Positions 44,384 through 53,934 of a stretch of 64,000 nt of DNA are shown in pieces. Each line of letters opens with the position of its first letter. Positions within the stretch are counted from its first letter, which is position 1. The position numbers and the translations under genes are program-made. The notes under the pieces were generated by a model. The model was not told the origin of the DNA. It searched no databases and saw nothing but the letters and a program-made list of their open reading frames with translations. Source of the stretch: Nitrospirota bacterium (lineage in GTDB: Bacteria; Nitrospirota; Thermodesulfovibrionia; Thermodesulfovibrionales; UBA6898); NCBI GenBank assembly GCA_021811105.1, contig JAJZPM010000004.1:110672-174671 (forward strand), written 5' to 3'.

Positions 44384-44889
44384 CGGTACCTCTTTACCCT
44401 GAACCTGAAAATCTCTACATCTTCATACTGTAAGATGCCCGCCTTCATCCGCGCTATCCTGAGCTGTTCTTCGACGGAGTCTATCCCCTCCAGGTCGGGG
44501 AGAAGCAAACCCCGCCGCTGTCCCGCCTTCACGATGACCCCGAACTTCCGCGGATCGAGTTCACTCTTATCATGCACTTTTTCCGGGGCCGACAGCACGT
44601 CGACCGAATAGGAGAGACTGCTTAATTCATCCTCGGAAACAGACGGGAACCGAGGGTCCTGCGTTGCCGCGCAGACTGCGTTCCGGACCGTTTCGAGCGC
44701 GATATTGTCGCAGCAGGGCTGAAACGTTCCTATGCAGCCCCTCAGCTGACCGTCCTTCTTCAGGCAAACGAATACGCCGGCTTTTTCGGCCATCTCAGGG
44801 GGGAGCGGCTCGGGAAGGGGTACTACCTTCTTTTTCCTTACAAATTCTTCGACGCTCTTCCGGGCGAGTTCCACGAGGCCGTGCATCAT
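44380..44889 (-). CDS. amrA: AMMECR1-domain protein (AmmeMemoRadiSam system protein A)
   Basis: A 169-residue AMMECR1-family protein with the family's [10 protein letters not shown] motif, the [13 protein letters not shown] segment and [22 protein letters not shown]. The Memo-like and radical-SAM partners usually found beside it are not in this stretch, so the symbol is given for the family only. It overlaps the polyprenyl synthase gene by 4 bases. Biochemical function is not established. Confidence 0.88.
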   Translation of the reverse strand: MMHGLVELARKSVEEFVRKKKVVPLPEPLPPEMAEKAGVFVCLKKDGQLRGCIGTFQPCCDNIALETVRNAVCAATQDPRFPSVSEDELSSLSYSVDVLSAPEKVHDKSELDPRKFGVIVKAGQRRGLLLPDLEGIDSVEEQLRIARMKAGILQYEDVEIFRFRVKRYR

Positions 44890-45893
44890 TTCTCCCGGTA
44901 GAGAGAATAATCCGCAATCGCCAGAAGCGCCTCTTTAGCGGGGCCGTCTGCGAGTGCCGACAACTCGGCCTTGGCGCCGTCTACGAGCGCACGGGCCTTG
45001 CCCAGGGAGGCCTCGATCGACCGGTACTTCTTCAGAAGTTCCAGGATCCTGCCGACGCTCTCACCCGGAACGCTGTCTCTGATCATCTTCTTTATCTCGG
45101 AGACCTCTTCGCTTGCGGCGGTCTTGAGCAGGGAGAGGAGCGGGAGGGTGATCTTGCCTTCCTCGAGATCCTTGCAGAGCTTCTTGCCGAGTTCGCCTTC
45201 TTCAGCCATGTAATCTAGGATGTCGTCGGCCATCTGGAAAACGATGCCGGTCTTCATCCCGAACTCCGCCAGCCGTAACTCCATGGTCTCCGGCATTCCG
45301 CCGAGTATCGCGCCTATCCTGCAGGCGGCCGAGATCAGCGCGCCTGTCTTGGCGGAGATGATCTCGACGTAATCCTCTTCGGACATGTCCGGATCGCCTA
45401 TCCGGTTGAGCTGCAGGAGTTCTCCCTCGGTCATCCTTGTCGTAGCCGCGGAAAGGGTCTCCATGATTCTCTGGTTTTTCTGGGCCACTGCGGTCTTCAG
45501 TGCGTTGGAATAAAGAAAATCGCCGACAAGCACCACTACCTGGTTGCCCCAGACTGAATTCGCGGTGGGTTTCCCCCTCCTCATCTCGGCCATATCCACG
45601 ACATCGTCGTGCAGGAGCGACGCCGTATGGATCGATTCGACAATGGCCGCGATCTCGATCTGGGCGTCCCCTTCGTAGCCTGCGATGTCGGCCGATATCA
45701 GATGAAACAGCGGCCTTAATCTCTTGCCGCCGCTCGAAGTGATGTAGCTCCCTATCAGCGGGATAATCGATGCCTTGTTCTTGAAAAGGTCCTGGATTTT
45801 GAGTTCCACGAGCTGAAGCTTGTCTTCGTAGAGCTCAAAGACATCCTGCAAATTCATTTTCTGATGATAGGGCAGCGGATATTTTGATGTCAA
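44886..45893 (-). CDS. ispB: All-trans polyprenyl diphosphate synthase
   Basis: A 335-residue prenyltransferase with both aspartate motifs: [15 protein letters not shown] (first DDxxD-type) and [15 protein letters not shown] (second), plus the N-terminal GGKRLRPL. It makes long-chain polyprenyl diphosphate (C35-C45 class) for quinone side chains from isopentenyl diphosphate, in the cytoplasm. The TTG at 45893, overlapping the mtnA stop, has AAAGGA upstream; the ATG at 45857 is an alternative. Chain length cannot be read from sequence by eye. Confidence 0.9.
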   Translation of the reverse strand: MTSKYPLPYHQKMNLQDVFELYEDKLQLVELKIQDLFKNKASIIPLIGSYITSSGGKRLRPLFHLISADIAGYEGDAQIEIAAIVESIHTASLLHDDVVDMAEMRRGKPTANSVWGNQVVVLVGDFLYSNALKTAVAQKNQRIMETLSAATTRMTEGELLQLNRIGDPDMSEEDYVEIISAKTGALISAACRIGAILGGMPETMELRLAEFGMKTGIVFQMADDILDYMAEEGELGKKLCKDLEEGKITLPLLSLLKTAASEEVSEIKKMIRDSVPGESVGRILELLKKYRSIEASLGKARALVDGAKAELSALADGPAKEALLAIADYSLYREK

Positions 45894-46975
45894 GATAAAG
45901 GTCCTTTCATTGCCCCAACTATCCTCAGCTTTTCGAGGTCGGCGCCGGGACGGGCGAGATCCCTGACGTCAACCGGCCTGAAGGCCCCTTTTTCGGTGAT
46001 GATCGCGCTCACATATCGGGCGGGAGTCACGTCGAAGGCGAGGTTCCTCACCTTCACCCCCTCAGGCGCGATCCGGCAGGTGCCGAAAATATGCGTCACC
46101 TCTTCAGCGCCCCGCTCTTCGATCGGGATAAGGTCTCCCGAAGCGATCGAGAAATCTATGCTGCTCAACGGAGCGGCGACATAAAAAGGGATGCCGTGTT
46201 CCTTACAAAGCACCGCGACGGTATAGGTCCCTATCTTATTGGCAACGTCGCCGTTCAATGCGGTCCTGTCGGTCCCCACGATCGCAAGATCGATCTCGCC
46301 ATTTTTCATCAGCGCGCCGGCCGTATTATCGGTGATGAGCGTTACGGGTATGCCTTCCTGCATGAGTTCCCATGCCGTAAGTCTTGCGCCTTGCAGTACA
46401 GGCCTCGTCTCGTCCGCGACCACCTCGAATTTCTTGCCCTGTTCGCGGGCGACCAGCATGGGGGCGGTTGCCGTGCCGTAGCCGCCCGTGGCAAGGGACC
46501 CTGCGTTACAGTGGGTCAGCACGGTATCTCCGTCCCGGATAAACTGTGCCCCCCATTCACCGATGGCCCTGTTGATCCTGATATCCTCCTCAAGAATCCC
46601 GTTGGCTTCCTGGACCAGAAGCTCTCTGAGGCGCTGGACCCTTTCCTCTCTGTGCTTCGCAAGAAAGACTTTGAGCCGTTCGACTGCCCAGCGGATATTC
46701 ACAGCCGTCGGCCTTGTCGCAAGGAAGGCGCTGAACACCGGTTCAAGTTTTTCGGCAAAACCTTCATACGTCTCGGCCTCTATGTCCTGGGCCGCGAGGG
46801 CGACACCCATTGCCGCCGCAATGCCGATCGCCGGAGCGCCCCTGATCCAGAGATTACGTATCCCCTCGGCAACAGTAAGATAATTATCGCACTCGATGTA
46901 TCTGACTTCAATGGGGAGTCTTGACTGGTCCAGCATGATGACCTTGCCGTCAGCCCATTCGATCGTCTTTACCAT
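45890..46975 (-). CDS. mtnA: S-methyl-5-thioribose-1-phosphate isomerase
   Basis: A 361-residue enzyme of the methionine salvage pathway, converting methylthioribose-1-phosphate to methylthioribulose-1-phosphate in the cytoplasm. Family features are the N-terminal [47 protein letters not shown] with the catalytic Cys, DNTAGALM and [26 protein letters not shown] with the catalytic Asp, and [21 protein letters not shown] near the C-terminus. GGAGGATGG precedes the ATG. With the archaeal-type AdoMet synthetase it touches the same metabolite cycle. Confidence 0.95.
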   Translation of the reverse strand: MVKTIEWADGKVIMLDQSRLPIEVRYIECDNYLTVAEGIRNLWIRGAPAIGIAAAMGVALAAQDIEAETYEGFAEKLEPVFSAFLATRPTAVNIRWAVERLKVFLAKHREERVQRLRELLVQEANGILEEDIRINRAIGEWGAQFIRDGDTVLTHCNAGSLATGGYGTATAPMLVAREQGKKFEVVADETRPVLQGARLTAWELMQEGIPVTLITDNTAGALMKNGEIDLAIVGTDRTALNGDVANKIGTYTVAVLCKEHGIPFYVAAPLSSIDFSIASGDLIPIEERGAEEVTHIFGTCRIAPEGVKVRNLAFDVTPARYVSAIITEKGAFRPVDVRDLARPGADLEKLRIVGAMKGPLS

Positions 46976-47054
46976 CCATCCTCCGGAGACATCTATTATT
47001 ATAAACTAATCGGCATCTTACCGTGCTGCCGTGCCGCAGCCCGGACACCTGCCG

Positions 47055-48290
47055 CTACCCTGCAAGCGGCTTGAAGGTGGTAACGATCAGCAAGGCGGTA
47101 AGCACAATTATCGCGACCACGGTCCCCCAGGAGATATAATTGTAGGCGCCAGGGTTTACGTATTCTCCCATCAATTTCCTGTTATTCACGAGCAGAAGAG
47201 CATAAATAAGAACAAAGGGGAGTAACAACCCGTTGATCACCGCCGACAAAACCATAAGGAAGACGAGGGGCGCTCCCGGGATGAGGATCACCAGTGAGGA
47301 GAGCGCTATGGTCATCGTATAAATCCACATGAACTGGGGGGCTTCGCTGAAGGTCTTGTTCACCCCCGCTTCCCAGCCCATCGCCTCGCAGATGTAATAG
47401 GCCGTAGCGAGAGGGACGATGATCGCACCAAGCAACGATGCGTTGGCAAGGCTGAATGAGAATATGAGGTATGCGTATTCGCCGGCAAGCGGTTTCAGGG
47501 CAAGTGCCGCCTCCGATGCCTCGGTGACCCTCATCCCGTGGGGAAACAACAGTGTCCCGCAAGTGACGATGATAAAAAAACTTATCACATCCGTGATCAA
47601 ACAACCAATGACGACATCCAGTCGCGACGCCTTGTAGTGCTCTTTTTTTATCCCCTTTTCGGCTATCGAGGACTGCAGATAAAACTGCATCCAGGGAGTG
47701 ATGGTCGTCCCTATGATCGCGATGCTCAGCATCATATATTCGGAGTTCCACCGGACCTTGGGCACGAACGTGCTTTTCAGGACAGGAACCCAGTCCGGCT
47801 TCGCCATGAGGCCGGAGATGACATACCCGATATATAAAAGGCAGGCAACCAGAAGTATTTTTTCGACGAAGCGGTAGCTTCCCTTCGTCACGAGTATCCA
47901 GATCGAAACCGCGCCTATCGGCACCATGACATATTTGCTCAGCCCAAGGATCTCCATGCTGGCGGCCCAGCCCGCGAGGTCTGCCACCGTATTCCCGAAA
48001 TTTGCGATCAGAAGACCCAGCATCATGAAAAAAGTCGTCTTGACCCCATAGTTTTCACGGATAAGGTCGGATAGCCCCTTCCCGGTGACGACCCCCATCC
48101 GCGCGATCATCTCCTGGATGACGACAAGCGCTACGGTAGTCGGTATCAGCGTCCAGAGCAGTTCATAGCCGAACCTCGCGCCGGCGACCGAATACGTGGT
48201 GATGCCGCTGGCGTCATTGTCTATGTTGGCGGTAATGATCCCGGGTCCCATTACCGAAAGAAAGAGGAGCATTTTTCTCCAGCGGTTCAT
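47055..48290 (-). CDS. Nramp-related divalent metal transporter lacking the MPH motif
   Basis: A 411-residue protein with eleven or so membrane helices. TM1 is MGPGIITANIDNDASGITTYS, where canonical Nramp has DPGN. In TM6 the sequence is IGTTITPWMQFYLQSS, so the manganese/iron-coordinating MPHN segment is replaced by TPWM. Loss of this Met is typical of Nramp-related magnesium transporters (NRMT), so Mg2+ is a candidate substrate (inference). Its ATG overlaps the stop of a pore-less MgtE regulatory protein by 4 bases, after GGAAGGT, so the two are coupled. Confidence 0.88.
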   Translation of the reverse strand: MNRWRKMLLFLSVMGPGIITANIDNDASGITTYSVAGARFGYELLWTLIPTTVALVVIQEMIARMGVVTGKGLSDLIRENYGVKTTFFMMLGLLIANFGNTVADLAGWAASMEILGLSKYVMVPIGAVSIWILVTKGSYRFVEKILLVACLLYIGYVISGLMAKPDWVPVLKSTFVPKVRWNSEYMMLSIAIIGTTITPWMQFYLQSSIAEKGIKKEHYKASRLDVVIGCLITDVISFFIIVTCGTLLFPHGMRVTEASEAALALKPLAGEYAYLIFSFSLANASLLGAIIVPLATAYYICEAMGWEAGVNKTFSEAPQFMWIYTMTIALSSLVILIPGAPLVFLMVLSAVINGLLLPFVLIYALLLVNNRKLMGEYVNPGAYNYISWGTVVAIIVLTALLIVTTFKPLAG

Positions 48291-49549
48291 ACCTTCCGCC
48301 TCTTTCTCTTCGCCGCAGGGGGCAGCAGCATGTCGATGACGTCATCTACCGTAATGATCCCGTGCATGTAGCCTTCTTCATCCACCACCGGCAGGGCCAG
48401 GAGATTGTACTTCGAGATGGTCTCGGCCACGACCATCTCGTCTTCGCCAGGGGAAACGGTCTTGAGGTTCGTCTCCATCATATCGCCGAGGATACAATCC
48501 TTCTCGGCCAGGAGCATCTCGCGGAGAGAAATGACGCCGTTTAGTTTTTCGTCTTTGTCGAGTACGTAGATGTAATAGACGGTTTCCACTTCTTTTGCCT
48601 CGCCTTTGAAGCGCAGAAGCGCATCCTGCACGGTCATTTCAGGCGAGTACGCGATAAATTCGTTCGTCATGAGGCCGCCGGCGGTGTCCTCCTCGTGGCC
48701 GAGGAGCTCCTGGATGTCTTCCGCGTCCTCTTTCTCGATGCTTTCGAGTATCTCCTTGGCTTTCTCGGTCGGGAGGTCGCTGAGGATGTCGGCGGCCTCG
48801 TCCGGAGGCATCTCTTCTATGATGTCGGCCGCTTTTTCCGTAGTCATCGCGCTGATAAGATCGGCCTGCATCTCCGGCTTCAGTTCCGACAGCGCCTCTG
48901 CCGCGGTCTCTATATCGAGGTTATTGAAAAAACTCGTGCCTTCCTTCTGCGAAATGCTGCTGATGATATCGGCGATATCGGCGGGATGCAGTTCGGAAAG
49001 CATCTGTCTCGGCACGGTGAGAGATAATTCCGTCAGCTTCGGTGCAAGGGGCTGCAGATAGTCCCAGCTTATAAGGGAAAACGGAAGGCTTTTCTTGAAC
49101 AGTCTAAGGAAATCCTCGCCGCCCCGTTCGATGCCGAGCCGCCTGAGGATGCCCCTCATGCCTACATCGACGGCGAGGAGGATCGCCTCTCCGTTAAATC
49201 CTTCGAGCTTTACGTCGTTCACCCTTACCACTTTTGCTCCGTTGGCGTCGACGATCTGCTTGTCGAGGATGTCCCTCAGGATCAGGAGATCATTTTCGTC
49301 CAATTCGTAGGGGGCCAGGCTCTCTGCATAGACCTTGGAAGAAATGATCTTTTTATTGAAGATGTTCAGCTTGTGCCATGGGAGACGGAGCAACTTTTTT
49401 TTCCTTTCGATGATGAGGGCGGAGACCATCGGGAGAGGGTCGCCCTTGATGATGACCATGTCCTTAACCCTTCCGAGGTCCTCCCCCTTCGGGTCAAGCA
49501 CGGGTTTTTTGATGATCTCGCTCGAAAAAACTTCGCCAAAAAAAGGCAT
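48287..49549 (-). CDS. Pore-less MgtE regulatory protein: PRC barrels, MgtE-N domain and CBS pair
   Basis: A 420-residue cytoplasmic protein. Two PRC-barrel-like regions (KPVLDPKGEDLGRVKDMVI and QIVDANGAKVVRVNDVKL) precede an MgtE intracellular N domain (about 180-285: LHPADIADIISSI, LSELKPEMQADLISAM, MPPDEAADILSDLP) and two CBS domains (about 290-412: GGLMTNEFIAYSPEMTVQDAL; LLALPVVDEEGYMHGIITVDDVIDML). No membrane helices follow, so the magnesium-sensing half of MgtE exists without its pore. The ATG at 49549 follows AGGGAG; the frame is open to 49777. It overlaps the Nramp-related gene, so it probably gates or regulates that transporter. Confidence 0.88.
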   Translation of the reverse strand: MPFFGEVFSSEIIKKPVLDPKGEDLGRVKDMVIIKGDPLPMVSALIIERKKKLLRLPWHKLNIFNKKIISSKVYAESLAPYELDENDLLILRDILDKQIVDANGAKVVRVNDVKLEGFNGEAILLAVDVGMRGILRRLGIERGGEDFLRLFKKSLPFSLISWDYLQPLAPKLTELSLTVPRQMLSELHPADIADIISSISQKEGTSFFNNLDIETAAEALSELKPEMQADLISAMTTEKAADIIEEMPPDEAADILSDLPTEKAKEILESIEKEDAEDIQELLGHEEDTAGGLMTNEFIAYSPEMTVQDALLRFKGEAKEVETVYYIYVLDKDEKLNGVISLREMLLAEKDCILGDMMETNLKTVSPGEDEMVVAETISKYNLLALPVVDEEGYMHGIITVDDVIDMLLPPAAKRKRRKV

Positions 49550-49593
49550 TATCCGCTCCCTGGAATGATCTGTGAAAATGAAGGCGCTTTTAA

Positions 49594-49623
49594 AGTATAG
49601 CCCCACAAGGGTTTCTTGGGCAA
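49594..49623 (-). promoter_or_regulatory. Sigma-70 promoter of the MgtE-N/Nramp operon with overlapping inverted repeat
   Basis: Minus strand TTGCCC (49623-49618), 18-base spacer, TATACT (49599-49594). An inverted repeat CCCACAA (about 49602-49608) / TTGTGGG (about 49629-49635) flanks the -35 box and may be an operator. The rest of 49624-49854 holds no gene; overlapping ORFs are extensions or shadows. Confidence 0.6.
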
Positions 49624-49802
49624 CAGTTTTGTGGGACCTGAACAGATATCGGTAAGCCCCTCCGGCCCCCCGCAGTATCGTCCGCGCGAGGACGGCATAG
49701 AAGCTGCCTGGGACTAGATTGGCCGGCCGCAAGGGGACAATACAGTGGTACAACGGGAAAAGGCACTTGCAATTCACCGGGAGATGCCATAAAATCAGTG
49801 GG

Positions 49803-49822
49803 ATACGCCGAACACGGCGTAT
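49803..49822. other. Hairpin upstream of the GGDEF-like gene
   Basis: Perfect 8-bp stem ATACGCCG/CGGCGTAT with loop AACA, about 33 bases before the ATG at 49855. There is no T-run, so a regulatory or stability structure is possible. Confidence 0.5.
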
Positions 49823-49854
49823 TCTGAAACAGAGGGAAAAGCAGGCGGGTAGAG

Positions 49855-51180
49855 ATGAGACTGACGCTGCGACAACAGATTTTTTACGGCTACATCCTGA
49901 TGGTGATATTCACCCTGGTCGTAGGGACCTATGCCATCTGGGGTCTCATGGAACTGAACCAGGTCACGTCCGAGATCATCTTTACCGACATGGCGGTCGG
50001 GGAGAAGATCGTCAAACTGAATGACTGCATTCAGGCCCAGGACCTCTATGAACAGCGGTTTCTCACGTTCGGACAGGCCGATTCGGAGAACCAATTCTGG
50101 AACAGGTCCAGGGATTTCAAATCGCTCCTGTCAGACATCGGCTCTGCGCAGCCCACCCTGAAAACCTCACTTGAAAGTATCATCACGTACCACGACAATT
50201 ACAACCAGTTGTTCACCAAAGAAGTGTCCCTTATCAAATCCGGACACAGTAAGGAGGCGGCCGGTATATCTTCGACCGCTCTCAAGGCCAGCTTCAGCAA
50301 AATACTCTCTTCCCTCAAGGACATCGACATCAGGAACAAGGCCCTGCAGAACAGGCAGATAAGCCGGTCAGGCATTCTGGGCGAAAGGGTCCTGATGGTT
50401 ACCATCATCCTCAGCGCAGTTTCTTTCGTCTTCGGCATTCTCTTCGCCTCGCTGCTCACCAGCCACGTGACCACGGCCATCACGAGATTGAAGGCCGCCA
50501 CCCACTCGATCCGCAGCGGCAATTTCGACAACATCCCGGATATACAGGGCGCCGATGAACTTGCGGACCTCGCGATCTCCTTCAAGGAGATGTCGGCGAG
50601 GCTGAAAGAGCTCGAGGTGACCCACCTCGATGCGAACCCACTCACAAAGCTGCCGGGGAACCTCGCGATCGAGAAGGAGCTGCTGACCCGCCTGAACGAC
50701 ACCGAGAAATTCTCTTTCTGTCTAGTCGACCTCGACAATTTCAAGGCCTTCAACGACCGCTACGGGTATGCCAGGGGAAGCGATGTCATCAAGTGGCTTG
50801 CGGAGGTCTTGTCAAAAATCAGGGCGGACCTCGCGACTTCCGATGATTTTCTCGGGCATATCGGCGGGGACGACTTTGTCATCATCTGCTTGCCCGAAAG
50901 GGTCCATGCGATCTGCAACAAGATCATCGAAGAATTTGACAGGGGGATAGTCGATTTTTATGACCCCGAGGACGTGAAGAAGGGATTTATCGTGTCGGTC
51001 GACAGGAATGACAACCCGGCGATATTCGGTATCATGACGATCTCGATAGCGGTCGTCAATACGGACCGCACCCTGATACGTGAGCCGAAGGAGGTCGCGC
51101 TCAAGGTAACGGAACTGAAGCAGTACGCCAAGACGTTCGCGAAAAGTCTCTATATCATGGACCGCAGACGGTCGCGGTAA
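49855..51180 (+). CDS. Membrane HAMP-GGDEF-like protein with altered active-site motif
   Basis: A 441-residue protein. A membrane helix (about 9-31) and a helical periplasmic region are followed by a second membrane helix (about 182-204), HAMP (about 205-258) and a GGDEF-type domain with NPLTKLPGNLAIEKEL, FCLVDLDNFKAFNDRYGYARGSDVIKWLA and IGGDDFVIICLP. GGDDF replaces GGDEF: the catalytic Glu is Asp. Diguanylate cyclase or hybrid GGDEF activity is therefore uncertain; it may be a receptor or a weak enzyme. GCGGGTAGAG precedes the ATG. It matters for the riboswitch, since some GGDEF variants make cGAMP, though no such assignment can be made from this motif alone. Confidence 0.85.
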   Translation: MRLTLRQQIFYGYILMVIFTLVVGTYAIWGLMELNQVTSEIIFTDMAVGEKIVKLNDCIQAQDLYEQRFLTFGQADSENQFWNRSRDFKSLLSDIGSAQPTLKTSLESIITYHDNYNQLFTKEVSLIKSGHSKEAAGISSTALKASFSKILSSLKDIDIRNKALQNRQISRSGILGERVLMVTIILSAVSFVFGILFASLLTSHVTTAITRLKAATHSIRSGNFDNIPDIQGADELADLAISFKEMSARLKELEVTHLDANPLTKLPGNLAIEKELLTRLNDTEKFSFCLVDLDNFKAFNDRYGYARGSDVIKWLAEVLSKIRADLATSDDFLGHIGGDDFVIICLPERVHAICNKIIEEFDRGIVDFYDPEDVKKGFIVSVDRNDNPAIFGIMTISIAVVNTDRTLIREPKEVALKVTELKQYAKTFAKSLYIMDRRRSR

Positions 51181-51183
51181 ATC

Positions 51184-52536
51184 TCAGTATCTGAGGGACG
51201 CCTTTTCCAGGTTTCCTACTACGACGAGGACATAGTCCTTCGGGTCGAGATATTTCTGCGCCGCCCGCAGCACGTCGTCCTTTGTCACCGCATCGATGAA
51301 TGTCCTATACTTGTCGACATAGTCGAGCCCTAGGCGGTAGTACTCCACCGCAACCAGAAACCCGGCTATCTTGCTGTTGGAGTCGATCCGGAGAGGAAAA
51401 CTGCCGGTAAGATAGGCCTTGGCGTCATTCAATTCCTTGTCGCTCACCGGCTCCGTACGTATCCTCTGCATTTCCTTCAATATCTCCCCTATGGCGGCAT
51501 TCGCCGATCCGTTCTTCGTCTGGAGCCCCGCCTCGAAAAAGCCGCCGAATTTATTCGTCGAAAAAAAGCTGTGCACGTCATAGGAAAGACCCTTGTTGTC
51601 CCGGATGCTGTCCATCAGCCGCGAGGCGAACCCTCCGCCGCCGAAGATATAATTCATGACCGAAACGGCATAATAATCGGGGTCCTCTCTCGAGATGCCC
51701 AGGTGCCCGAGGATCACGTTTGCCTGCGTGATGTCTCTCTGTATTTTGATGACCCGCGGCCCGTCTCCTTTCTTGAGGACAGGGAGGGGTCTGGCGGCAA
51801 CTTCTCTTCCCTTCCATCCGCTGAAGAACCTGTCGAGGAGGTCATGGAGTTCCTTGCGATCGATATCACCCGCAACCGCCATGATCCCGTTGCCGGGTAC
51901 ATAGTAGGCCTTGTGAAAATCAACAATGTCCTGCCGGTTGACAGCGTCAAGCGATTCTTCCGTCCCCTCCAACGGAATACCGTACGGGTGGTCGCCGAAG
52001 ACCGCCTTCAAAAAGGCTTTCGAAGCGACCGCCCCCGGCTCCTCCTTCTGCTGTAAGATAGAGCTTTTTATCACCGCCTTTCTTCTCTGTATCTCTTCTT
52101 CGCTGAACGCCGGGTGCAGAACGATGTCCGAGAGCAGGTCGAAGCCGAGCGCTACGTCCTTTTTGAGCACAGCGAGGGTCACCGTGACATAATCGGCGCC
52201 GCCGGATGTACTCAGGGAGCCTCCGACAAACTCGATAGCATCGCTGATGTCCTTTGACGAGCGCGTAGCCGTGCCCTCGTTGAGGAGGTCGGCGGTCAGG
52301 TTTGCAAGGCCCGCCTTCCCGGGCGGTTCGGCAACGCTGCCCGCCCTTATCGCGAGCACCACCTTAACGATCGGAAGCCCTGTCCTCTCGGCGTGAAGAA
52401 GGACCATCCCGTTGGGAAGTACCTCACGCTCCGCGATGCCGGCTGCAAAGGCCCGCAGGGGAATCAGCAGCAATAAGAAGACGAAGATCAGGACGATGCG
52501 CCTGGCCAATTCTCCTCCCTTTCTATTACTCACCAT
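51184..52536 (-). CDS. M16-family peptidase-like protein, inactive-type subunit
   Basis: A protein of about 450 residues with a signal-like N-terminus (IVLIFVFLLLLIPLRAFAAG). It has the M16 fold, but the zinc-binding HxxEH is lost: the site reads GLANLTADLLNEGT where active members have GLAHLLEHM-type sequence. Later conserved pieces are NPEDYV-like LDPKDYVLVVVG and FGGGGFASRLMDSIRDNKGLSYDVHSFF. It pairs with the active-type homologue immediately upstream, overlapping it by 11 bases; M16 proteins often act as alpha/beta heterodimers. The ATG at 52536 follows AAGGA. Confidence 0.85.
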   Translation of the reverse strand: MVSNRKGGELARRIVLIFVFLLLLIPLRAFAAGIAEREVLPNGMVLLHAERTGLPIVKVVLAIRAGSVAEPPGKAGLANLTADLLNEGTATRSSKDISDAIEFVGGSLSTSGGADYVTVTLAVLKKDVALGFDLLSDIVLHPAFSEEEIQRRKAVIKSSILQQKEEPGAVASKAFLKAVFGDHPYGIPLEGTEESLDAVNRQDIVDFHKAYYVPGNGIMAVAGDIDRKELHDLLDRFFSGWKGREVAARPLPVLKKGDGPRVIKIQRDITQANVILGHLGISREDPDYYAVSVMNYIFGGGGFASRLMDSIRDNKGLSYDVHSFFSTNKFGGFFEAGLQTKNGSANAAIGEILKEMQRIRTEPVSDKELNDAKAYLTGSFPLRIDSNSKIAGFLVAVEYYRLGLDYVDKYRTFIDAVTKDDVLRAAQKYLDPKDYVLVVVGNLEKASLRY

Positions 52537-53854
52537 TACTTTTTCCTTCGCCTTCAGGGATGAGGATGCCGGTGGTCTTCCTGTCGGCCACAAGATATTT
52601 GGCGGCAACACGCTGCACGTCCCCAGGTGTAACCTTTCTGATGCCTTCGAGATACTTGTCGATAAGCCTCCATCCCCCTATCATTTCGAAGGACCCTATT
52701 GTCCTTGCCTGCATATAAATGGAATCCTGTTCCATGATGAACGAGGCCTCGATCTGATTTTTGGCCTTCTGCACCTCGCGCTCGGAAGGCGGATCCTTCT
52801 TTATCTTTTCGAGTTCGTCGAGAAGCGCCTTTTCGAGGTCTTCGATCTTCTTGCCGCGAGAGGCGGTGGCTGCCGCATAAAAAAGAAAGGGGTCTCTGTA
52901 CAGGCCTTCGTAGCTGGCCCAAGCGGACAAGGCGATCTGCTTCTCATAGACGAGAGAATTATAGAGCCGCGAACTCTTGCCGCCCGACAGCACGCCGGCG
53001 AGCACGTCCAGCGCATAACCGTCCTGGTCCTTGATGTCAGGCACCTTGTAGACGAGCAAGATGTAAGGCAGTTCAGCCTCTTTTTTCACATACACCCTTT
53101 TTTCGCCGTACTGCGCGTCTTCCCGGGCGTGGGCCTCCTTTATCTCCGGGCCTCTGGGTATCTTGCCGAAGCTCTCCTTTATTCCGGCAAGCACCTGTGC
53201 GGAATCGACATCCCCCACGACGATGATGACCGCGTTATTCGGCGCATAATAGGTCTTGTAATGCGCGATCAGGTCACTGGGGTCCAGGCCCTTCAGATCG
53301 GACATCCAGCCGATCACCGGCCAGCGGTAGGGGTGGTCCTTGTAGGCCGTCGCGAGCACCTCCTCGTGAAGAAGGTTCTGCGGGTCGTCCTCATAACGCA
53401 TCCTTCTTTCTTCCATCACGACGTCCCGCTCCGAGAGGACCGCCTCCGGGGTGAGGATGAGATTGCGCATCCTGTCGGCCTCCAACTCGATTGGAAGTCC
53501 TATGCGGTCCGAGGCAAGCAGCTCAAAATATCCGGTATATTCACGGCTGGTAAAGGCGTTGTCCATTCCCCCGGCCCTCTGGATCGCCTGGGAGAATGTC
53601 TTCGGCCCGTACTTGGCGGTGCCTTTGAACATCATATGCTCCAGCAGATGGCTCAGCCCCGTCTTCCCTATCTTTTCGTCCACAGACCCAACGCGGTACC
53701 ATATCTGAAACGTTGCAGTCGGCGCCTTATGGTCTTCGGCGATCAGGACCTTGAGCCCGTTGTCGAGGGTGTATTCCTTGAGGTTTAGGGCACCGGCACC
53801 GGGAGGAAAGAGCAACACGAAGACCAAAGAGAAAATGATCGCGGCTTTTTTCAT
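52526..53854 (-). CDS. M16-family zinc peptidase, active-type subunit
   Basis: A 442-residue exported protein (MKKAAIIFSLVFVLLFPPGAGA). It keeps the inverted zinc motif in TGLSHLLEHMMFKGT (HxxEH), with the downstream Glu in MEERRMRYEDDPQ, and LAGVLSGGKSSRLYNSLVYEKQ in the C-terminal half. It probably degrades or processes peptides in the periplasm together with the inactive-type partner. No Shine-Dalgarno is near the ATG; a TTGTAA-18-TAAGAT promoter-like pair places the -10 box 8 bases before it. Confidence 0.9.
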   Translation of the reverse strand: MKKAAIIFSLVFVLLFPPGAGALNLKEYTLDNGLKVLIAEDHKAPTATFQIWYRVGSVDEKIGKTGLSHLLEHMMFKGTAKYGPKTFSQAIQRAGGMDNAFTSREYTGYFELLASDRIGLPIELEADRMRNLILTPEAVLSERDVVMEERRMRYEDDPQNLLHEEVLATAYKDHPYRWPVIGWMSDLKGLDPSDLIAHYKTYYAPNNAVIIVVGDVDSAQVLAGIKESFGKIPRGPEIKEAHAREDAQYGEKRVYVKKEAELPYILLVYKVPDIKDQDGYALDVLAGVLSGGKSSRLYNSLVYEKQIALSAWASYEGLYRDPFLFYAAATASRGKKIEDLEKALLDELEKIKKDPPSEREVQKAKNQIEASFIMEQDSIYMQARTIGSFEMIGGWRLIDKYLEGIRKVTPGDVQRVAAKYLVADRKTTGILIPEGEGKSNGE

Positions 53855-53896
53855 AATTTTTTATCTTAAAACTTTTTCGAAACTCCTTACAACTAT

Positions 53897-53925
53897 TTGC
53901 CCGGACATTCCCTTTCGCGTAAAAT
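53897..53925 (+). promoter_or_regulatory. Sigma-70 promoter of the inositol-monophosphatase-like gene
   Basis: TTGCCC at 53897-53902, 17-base spacer, TAAAAT at 53920-53925. The ATG at 53935 follows 9 bases later, so the transcript would have at most a few leader bases. Confidence 0.5.
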
Positions 53926-53934
53926 ACGGGTGAG

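Noticed and set aside
49550..49777. 76-codon N-terminal extension of the MgtE-N protein
   Set aside because: Contains the promoter and lies before a good ribosome binding site at the ATG 49549.
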